From DATLYH01 sp035575035 (GTDB lineage Bacteria > Planctomycetota > Planctomycetia > Gemmatales > Gemmataceae): DNA of 18,762 bases. Position 1 is the stretch's first letter. The number at the start of each line of letters is the position of its first letter. The translations under genes and the position numbers were made by a program. Shown piece by piece: positions 13,780 through 18,762 of this stretch. Location of the stretch: NCBI GenBank assembly GCA_035575035.1, contig DATLYH010000315.1, forward strand, positions 1 through 18,762, read 5' to 3'. The notes under the pieces are model-generated. The model had not been told where the DNA came from and ran no database searches. It was given only the letters and a program-made list of their open reading frames with translations.

Positions 13780-14502
13780 CTATCTGCTCTTCCCCAGGTG
13801 GAAATCGATCACCAGCGGCAGGTGATCGGAGGCCCGGCGGCTCAGCGGGGTGCGGACCACCCGCGCCTGGCGGACGATCAGGTCGCCGCGGCAAAAGGCC
13901 TTGTCCAGCGCCATCACCGCCAGAAATGCCGGAAAGGAGCGGAACCGCGACGGTGGCCCGGTCAGCTGCCGGAACTGGTGGCGAGCGAACGGTCCGGCCG
14001 CCAGGGTGTTACGCCAGTCGTTGTAGTCGCCGGCGATCAGGGTCGGCAGGTGGGCGAACTCCCGGAACGAGTGGTGCCCCAGCAGGTGGGCCACTTGCCA
14101 GTGCCGCTCCTCTTCGTTCAGGCCGAGGTGCCAGTTCACCAGATGCAGCGGTCCCTCGTCGGTGTCCACCACCGCCAGCTGGGCGCCGCGCGGCTTCCGC
14201 TGGCCCAGACGAAGCGACACCTGATGCCGGGCCCGGAACGGCCAGCGCGACAGCATCAGGTTGCCGTAGCCGCCGTTGTGCAGGTGGACGTTGAGTTGAT
14301 AGAAATGGGCCCGGGCGTTGAAGTATTCCGCCAGCATCCGCGGCTGGTCGTGGTAGTGCGAGCGGCGGACGTTGCGCGTCACTTCCTGCAAGCAGATCAG
14401 GTCGGGCTTCTCGGCCTCAATGACCCGCAAGACCCGCTCCAAGCTATAGCGCCGGTCGCTGCCGCCGATCCCCTTGTGAATGTTGTAGCTAAGCAGCCGC
14501 AT
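13780..14502 (-). CDS. Endonuclease/exonuclease/phosphatase family protein (YbhP-like)
   Basis: A 240-residue EEP-fold hydrolase. Visible motifs are LLSYNIHKGIGG (3-14), the metal ligand E40 in LICLQEV (35-41), H125 in NWHLG, GDYNDWR (158-164, with D159 and N161), the LDK turn (D200) and the catalytic SDHLP (225-229). The fold cuts phosphodiester bonds in nucleic acids or phospholipid-type substrates with Mg2+. Given its partner, a role in phospholipid metabolism is plausible but unproven. The ATG at 14502 gives the family N-terminus; upstream in-frame sequence to 14826 overlaps the HlyD gene and has no conserved content. No good ribosome-binding site is visible. Probably forms an operon with the PLD gene. 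Confidence 0.88.
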   Translation of the reverse strand: MRLLSYNIHKGIGGSDRRYSLERVLRVIEAEKPDLICLQEVTRNVRRSHYHDQPRMLAEYFNARAHFYQLNVHLHNGGYGNLMLSRWPFRARHQVSLRLGQRKPRGAQLAVVDTDEGPLHLVNWHLGLNEEERHWQVAHLLGHHSFREFAHLPTLIAGDYNDWRNTLAAGPFARHQFRQLTGPPSRFRSFPAFLAVMALDKAFCRGDLIVRQARVVRTPLSRRASDHLPLVIDFHLGKSR

Positions 14503-14649
14503 GGTCGCTGTCTGGGCAGTCAACCTCGCACACCCTTGCCGGGACCTGCGCGGGGGCAACCGGTCGGTCACGTCGGCGCGTCCGAGAACTCGCAGGCTCC
14601 CACCAACGTGCTCGGGCAGCCTGCCGCTGAGCGGAAGCTCTGCTCTCCA

Positions 14650-14679
14650 ATCATAGGTCTTAATGCCCCGGCAGATCAA
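14650..14679 (-). promoter_or_regulatory. Candidate promoter for the EEP-PLD gene pair
   Basis: On the minus strand TTGATC (14679-14674), an 18-bp spacer and TATGAT (14655-14650) resemble sigma-70 boxes. The site overlaps the last codons of the HlyD gene and would give a leader of about 140 bases before ATG 14502. Confidence 0.3.
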
Positions 14680-16606
14680 CCGGCGGGCCTTTCTTTCCGC
14701 CGCCCTTCTTCCCGCTGCCCTTGCCCTGCGGTCCCTTGGGCGGGGCGCCTGGCTCAGCGGCGCCCGGCGGGCCGGCCCCCGGCTCGCCGTAGGACTTCGG
14801 CCCATTGGGGGAGTCCGGCGGGCCATTTGCCGGCCGCTCGTCGTCGGAACGGTGCTCGGAGCTTAGCGGCCGCGTCCGCTCCCGCTCGCCGAGCAGGACG
14901 CGCGGGTTGACGACAACCTCCTCCCCTTCCTTCAGGCCCTCCTTGATCTCCACATGGGTGCCGTTGCTCAGCCCGGCCACCACCTCGCGCTCCTCGGGGC
15001 CGTCGGGCGTCATCACAAAGACCTTGCGGTACTTGCCCATCTGGACCGAGCCAAAGACCGCCGCTTCCGGCACGATCAACACGTTCTTCAGCGGCGAATC
15101 GGTGAAGATGGTCACCTCGGCACTCATGTCGGGACGCAGCCCATCGAACTCGTCCAGGATCTCGACATAGGTCTGGTACACCTTGACGTCGGTGGAGGAC
15201 CAGCCGTCCGGCTTGGCGGCCACGTTGGCCACCGACTTGACCCGCCCCTTGAGCACCCGGTCGGGGAAGGCCTCCACCCGAATCTGCGCCTCCTGCCCCA
15301 CCCGGACCCGAGAGATCAGGGCCTCGTGTACCTTGGTGTTAACGACCATGCTGCGCAGGTCGGGGATGCGCATCAGCCGTTGCCCTTCCCAGACCGTCTC
15401 CCCCTGAGCAATGATCGCGCGCGGCGTGCCACTGCTGGAACGGCCGCCCGACTCAGGAATGTAGTAGACGACCAGGCCGTCCTGAGGAGCATAGATCTTG
15501 CACTTGGCGATCTCCTGTTCCAGGTCCTGGTAGCGCTTCAGCTCCTGGGCATAGACCGACTTCTTGGTCTCCCAGTCGGTCTGAGCCTTGGCCAGATTGG
15601 CGGCGGCCTGGGTCTTGACCCGGGCCAGGGCCTGCTCGGCCTGGGCAATTTTGCTCTTCAACTCGCTCTCAGTCTTCTTCTTGGTGTACTGCTCCAGGAC
15701 GCGGCGTTCCTCCAGGATTTTTTGGCGGTTAATCTCGGCCGACTGGGCCTTGGCCTGCTCGGCCTTGGCCTGGCTGGCGGTCTGGTAGCCCTTCATGACC
15801 ATGCGCTCGGCCCAGGCAGCTCGGTCCAGCCACATTTGCAAGTCGGACTCGGCCATCTTGAGCCGGCCCTCGATGTCGCGCAGCTGCATCAGATAGTCGC
15901 CTTCCTTGAACTTTTCCAACTCCAACTTGGCCAATTCAATGGCGAGCTCGGCGGCCTGGATGTCGCTGTCGTTCTGGCTCTTCTGGATCTTGAGCTGCTC
16001 CTCGGCCTGGAGCATGTCGGACTTGGCCCGCTCCAGGACGATCTTCTGGGTTTGCAGCTGATCCTCGAAGCGCGAGTCCTCAATCTCCATCAACAGATCG
16101 CCCTTCTTGACGAGGGTGCCGTCGGGGATGACCCAGCGGATCTGGGGCAGGCCGCCGCTGCCGGCAGTGCCGGTCTTGACCCGGCAGTAGACATCCACGT
16201 TGTTGGCCGACTCCAAGGTGCCGCGTTCGACGATGGTCAGCTGCAACGTGCCGTAGCTGACCCGGTGCGTGATCAGGTCAGCGCGGGCCGGCCGCAACCC
16301 GTCCAGGAAGTACCAACTGGTCCCGCCGATCGCCGCCAGCAGCAGCAGGGCACCGGCAGCCACGGTCGGCATCAGGCCCTTCCGCTTCTTCCGGGTCCGG
16401 GCGGCAGGGGGGCCCGCGACCCGCCGTCCGGTTTCCGGCAGGGCCAGGTCAAGGAGGGCCGTCTCCGCCGGGCGGGGATGGGAGGGATCGAGGCGCGGGG
16501 AGCTGGTCTCCCCGTTCGTCGGCCGAGCTTCCAGGTGGGGCCGGTTGTTGGATTGCGGAGGGACAGCCGTTGGGGCCGGCGTCGCGGGGGAGGTTGGCAG
16601 ACTCAT
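14660..16606 (-). CDS. HlyD/MacA-type periplasmic adaptor (membrane fusion protein)
   Basis: A 648-residue adaptor that would link an inner-membrane transporter to an outer-membrane channel. Regions in order: a Pro-rich cytoplasmic N-terminus (1-70), a basic RTRKKRKG, one transmembrane helix (about 80-101), the first half of a lipoyl/barrel domain (about 115-180), and a long Gln/Glu/Lys/Ala-rich coiled coil (about 180-380). Next come the second lipoyl half with IYAPQDGLVVYY, a beta-barrel (IRVEAFPDRVLKGRVKSV), a membrane-proximal domain with LIVPEAAVFG, and a Gly/Pro/Lys tail (about 595-648). ATG 16606 has GAGGAG 9 bases upstream but lies 158 bp inside the TolC-like gene. ATG 16372 (M79, with GGAAGG upstream) would remove the overlap and start right at the helix. 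No ABC or RND transporter gene is in the window. Confidence 0.88.
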   Translation of the reverse strand: MSLPTSPATPAPTAVPPQSNNRPHLEARPTNGETSSPRLDPSHPRPAETALLDLALPETGRRVAGPPAARTRKKRKGLMPTVAAGALLLLAAIGGTSWYFLDGLRPARADLITHRVSYGTLQLTIVERGTLESANNVDVYCRVKTGTAGSGGLPQIRWVIPDGTLVKKGDLLMEIEDSRFEDQLQTQKIVLERAKSDMLQAEEQLKIQKSQNDSDIQAAELAIELAKLELEKFKEGDYLMQLRDIEGRLKMAESDLQMWLDRAAWAERMVMKGYQTASQAKAEQAKAQSAEINRQKILEERRVLEQYTKKKTESELKSKIAQAEQALARVKTQAAANLAKAQTDWETKKSVYAQELKRYQDLEQEIAKCKIYAPQDGLVVYYIPESGGRSSSGTPRAIIAQGETVWEGQRLMRIPDLRSMVVNTKVHEALISRVRVGQEAQIRVEAFPDRVLKGRVKSVANVAAKPDGWSSTDVKVYQTYVEILDEFDGLRPDMSAEVTIFTDSPLKNVLIVPEAAVFGSVQMGKYRKVFVMTPDGPEEREVVAGLSNGTHVEIKEGLKEGEEVVVNPRVLLGERERTRPLSSEHRSDDERPANGPPDSPNGPKSYGEPGAGPPGAAEPGAPPKGPQGKGSGKKGGGKKGPPVDLPGH

Positions 16607-18762
16607 CGATCCACACTCCTCGGGGGTCGAGCGGCATCAGCTCGAGGTCGCGGTACAGGAACAGGCGCGTCGTCAGGTAGTTGATCCAAATTTGGTAAGT
16701 CTGGTTCTGGGCTCGTAGCAGCGAGGCCTGGGCGTTGAGCAACTGCTGGGTGAGCGCGGCAGCGGTGGCTGCACCGGTGATCCGTTGCTGGGCGACCGGT
16801 TCGGGGGGAGCCCGGAAGGTGTCCTCCGCGTTTTCCACCTGGAGGTAAGCCAGCTCAACCAGGCGCTTTTGAATTCTATAGTTTTCGGCGAGCACACGCA
16901 ACTGTCTAATTTCTTCCCGGACGGCGACCAGCACCGCGTCTTCAGCCGCCATCACCTCCCGCCGTTGCCGCTGGTAGCTGATCAGGGCCGCCCGGTAGAC
17001 GTTCCGCTCCGACTTACGCACCAGTGGCAGCTCGGCGTTGAAGAACAGCTGGTGCTGCTGGCGGCTGCCACCGATGGCCAGCGGCTTGGCCTCGCCGAAC
17101 GGCGAGAAGGCCTCCCAGTGGTAGCGGACGTTGAACACCCCCATCAGGGCATTGGCAGCAATGGCGATCTGCCGCCAGGCGTCCACCAGCTGGGCCCGGG
17201 CATTCATCAGGTCGAAGCGGTTGGTCAGGGCGGTCTGTGCCACCACCGCCTGCGCCTCCGCCAGATCGACCTGGAGCAGATCGACCCCTCCCACCCGCAG
17301 GGCGGGCAGTTCCGGCCAACTTTCGGTGATCGCGTCGAGCCGCTCCCGACGAGCCCGGGACAGCATGGAGAAGGCGCTGCGCACGACCCGCTGCAACAGG
17401 TCGGCCTGGGCACTGACCCGCACCACCGGATCGGGGATCTTCCGCCACGGCCGGGTTAGGTAATCCCGCAGGGCGTCTTCCATCTCCCCCAGGTCGATCT
17501 CGAAGTAGACCTCTTCCAGGCGCTGCCGGTCTTTTTCGGGGAATTCCTTGCCCTCGATGCTCAGCTTATCCCGCAGCAATTCCAGTTTGCGCCTCACCTC
17601 CTTGAGCAGGTTGACCCGCTCGAACACCTCCTTGTCGGTCAGTTTGCGCCACTCGACCCAGCGCTCGGAGATACGGGTCCGGATCTGCGTCCCCTGGACC
17701 AGCGGCGAGGCGGTCAGGATCTGCTCGACGCGGGCACGGAGGGGAAAGGGAGGGAGAAGAGCCTCGGGCGGCTCGGCGCCGAGCCGGGCCGCGCTGGTCG
17801 TGGCAGCAGCGGTGCCCAGCCCGGCCGGCACCGGCAAGGTGACCGGGGCCGCCAGCAGGCCGCTGAGCCGACCCACGCTCTCCTCTTGGAGTTCGGCGCC
17901 GATGGCCTCGGCCCGGAGCCGCTCCAGTTCGCCGGCGGCGCCGGCGAACTGCCGGACAACGACATCGTAACGGCTGAACTGGCGGACCAGCGGTTGCAAC
18001 GTCGAGGCCTCCAGCTCGATGTCTACGCCGGGCGGAAGCCCCAGCTGGAGCTTGAAGCGGTCAAGGGAGTCGCGGTAGTTCAGCTCGGTATTCAGGACGT
18101 TGTTGCGGCTGTTGAGCAGCTGCTGCTCGACCTGATCGACTTGCAGCTGCGTGACCAACTCCCCCTCACGGAAGGCACGGAACATCTCCAAGAGCCGCTC
18201 CAGCGCCGCGACGTTGCGGCGTTCGTTGGCCAGCTGAGCGCTGATCTGAAGGATCGGCAGATAGCCCTGGGTAGGGGCAATGACGCCGGGGGTCAGGGCC
18301 AGGGCGGCCCGGCCGGCTACCTGGCCGGCGGCCCGGCCGAGGTCGCCGCCGGCGGCGATGAACACGTAAAACTGCTCGCGGAAGCGGGCGTAGCTGCGGA
18401 TCTCGTAGAGGAGGTTCCGCTCTGCCTGGGTCAGTGCCTCCAACGTCACCGCCTTGCCCCCGCCGCGCAGCAGCGGCTGGACCAGGTCGAGAAGCAGGGT
18501 CGATTCGCTGATGGTGTGCTTCAGGTCGCCGGTCAGGTTGATCACTGTCCGGTTGGCCAGCTGAAACAAGAGCAGGGCACCGGTCGGGAACAGTTTGTTG
18601 AAGCCGACGTTGCTATTGAAGACCCAGCGGTTGGTCGGCCCCCCCGGCGCCTCGCGGCCGAAGCGCTCGCGAATTGCTTCTTCGGTGGCGAACCACTGGG
18701 CGGCGAAGGCGAACCGCTCCAGGGTCACCGGCAGGGCGGCCAGGTAGAGGTCCTCGCGGCGG
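16449..18762 (-). CDS. TolC-like outer membrane efflux protein (5' partial)
   Basis: About 770 residues are visible and the frame continues past the right edge (R-R-E-D-L-Y-L-A-A-L before the GTG at 18728), so that GTG is not the true start. Two OEP-like halves can be seen. The first has LLLDLVQPLLRGGGKAVTLE and later QVEQQLLNSRNNVLNTELNY with RFKLQLGLPPG. The second has QVDLAEAQAVVAQTALTNRF, RNVYRAALISYQRQRREVMA and a helix-rich end near YLTTRLFLYRDLELMPLDPR. A roughly 200-residue segment separates them, making the protein far longer than TolC (about 470 residues). It probably forms the trimeric outer-membrane duct for the adaptor encoded just downstream. The Pro-rich last 52 residues overlap the annotated start of the adaptor gene. 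Confidence 0.85.
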   Translation of the reverse strand, partial: RREDLYLAALPVTLERFAFAAQWFATEEAIRERFGREAPGGPTNRWVFNSNVGFNKLFPTGALLLFQLANRTVINLTGDLKHTISESTLLLDLVQPLLRGGGKAVTLEALTQAERNLLYEIRSYARFREQFYVFIAAGGDLGRAAGQVAGRAALALTPGVIAPTQGYLPILQISAQLANERRNVAALERLLEMFRAFREGELVTQLQVDQVEQQLLNSRNNVLNTELNYRDSLDRFKLQLGLPPGVDIELEASTLQPLVRQFSRYDVVVRQFAGAAGELERLRAEAIGAELQEESVGRLSGLLAAPVTLPVPAGLGTAAATTSAARLGAEPPEALLPPFPLRARVEQILTASPLVQGTQIRTRISERWVEWRKLTDKEVFERVNLLKEVRRKLELLRDKLSIEGKEFPEKDRQRLEEVYFEIDLGEMEDALRDYLTRPWRKIPDPVVRVSAQADLLQRVVRSAFSMLSRARRERLDAITESWPELPALRVGGVDLLQVDLAEAQAVVAQTALTNRFDLMNARAQLVDAWRQIAIAANALMGVFNVRYHWEAFSPFGEAKPLAIGGSRQQHQLFFNAELPLVRKSERNVYRAALISYQRQRREVMAAEDAVLVAVREEIRQLRVLAENYRIQKRLVELAYLQVENAEDTFRAPPEPVAQQRITGAATAAALTQQLLNAQASLLRAQNQTYQIWINYLTTRLFLYRDLELMPLDPRGVWIDESANLPRDAGPNGCPSAIQQPAPPGSSADERGDQLPAPRSLPSPPGGDGPP

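Noticed and set aside
14954..16684. Long plus-strand open frame (576 codons) opposite the HlyD gene
   Set aside because: Leu/Gly/His repeats mirror the antisense of the coiled coil. There is no recognisable domain or ribosome-binding site.

Overview
The window looks like high-GC planctomycete DNA, probably from a Gemmataceae-like member. Four things point there: a DUF1559 pilin-like protein with an H-x9-DG motif, bacterial tetrahydromethanopterin (H4MPT) biosynthesis genes, large fused ABC-2 permeases in tandem, and an over-long TolC-like protein paired with a long coiled-coil adaptor. This placement is inferred from family content; no rRNA or other phylogenetic marker is present. There are 14 supported protein genes. 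The first and last run off the window, and one is only 44 codons long. I found no tRNA, rRNA, CRISPR array, transposase or prophage gene.

Left block (1-8338, + strand). Two tandem paralogous ABC-2 type permeases overlap by one base; the first is cut by the window edge. After a 122-bp repeat-rich spacer come four tightly packed genes: a DUF6513/dihydropteroate-synthase-like protein, aminodeoxychorismate synthase component I (pabB), a DUF447 protein, and beta-ribofuranosylaminobenzene 5'-phosphate synthase. The last condenses p-aminobenzoate (pABA) with PRPP, the committed step to H4MPT, and PabB leads toward pABA. The block therefore reads as a cofactor operon for H4MPT-linked one-carbon metabolism.

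Middle block (8364-12601). This holds a convergent single-domain STAS protein and a pair made of a DUF1559 protein and a tiny lipoprotein, with a long structured leader and a strong downstream hairpin. Ribulose-phosphate 3-epimerase (rpe, -) and the tRNA methyltransferase trmL (+) are divergent. A small unrecognised protein follows trmL.

Right block (12598-18762, - strand). A cardiolipin-synthase-like phospholipase D lies downstream of an endonuclease/exonuclease/phosphatase-family gene, the same order as E. coli ybhP-clsB. Upstream of these are an HlyD/MacA-type adaptor and a TolC-like outer membrane protein cut by the right edge. Those two reading frames overlap by 158 bp unless the adaptor starts internally.

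The least explained structure is a pair of related intergenic elements at 3631-3762 and 6720-6759. In both, an inverted-repeat arm supplies the stop codon of the upstream gene. The other arm runs into heptanucleotide repeats that end at or just before the start codon of the next H4MPT gene, where a Shine-Dalgarno sequence would be expected.
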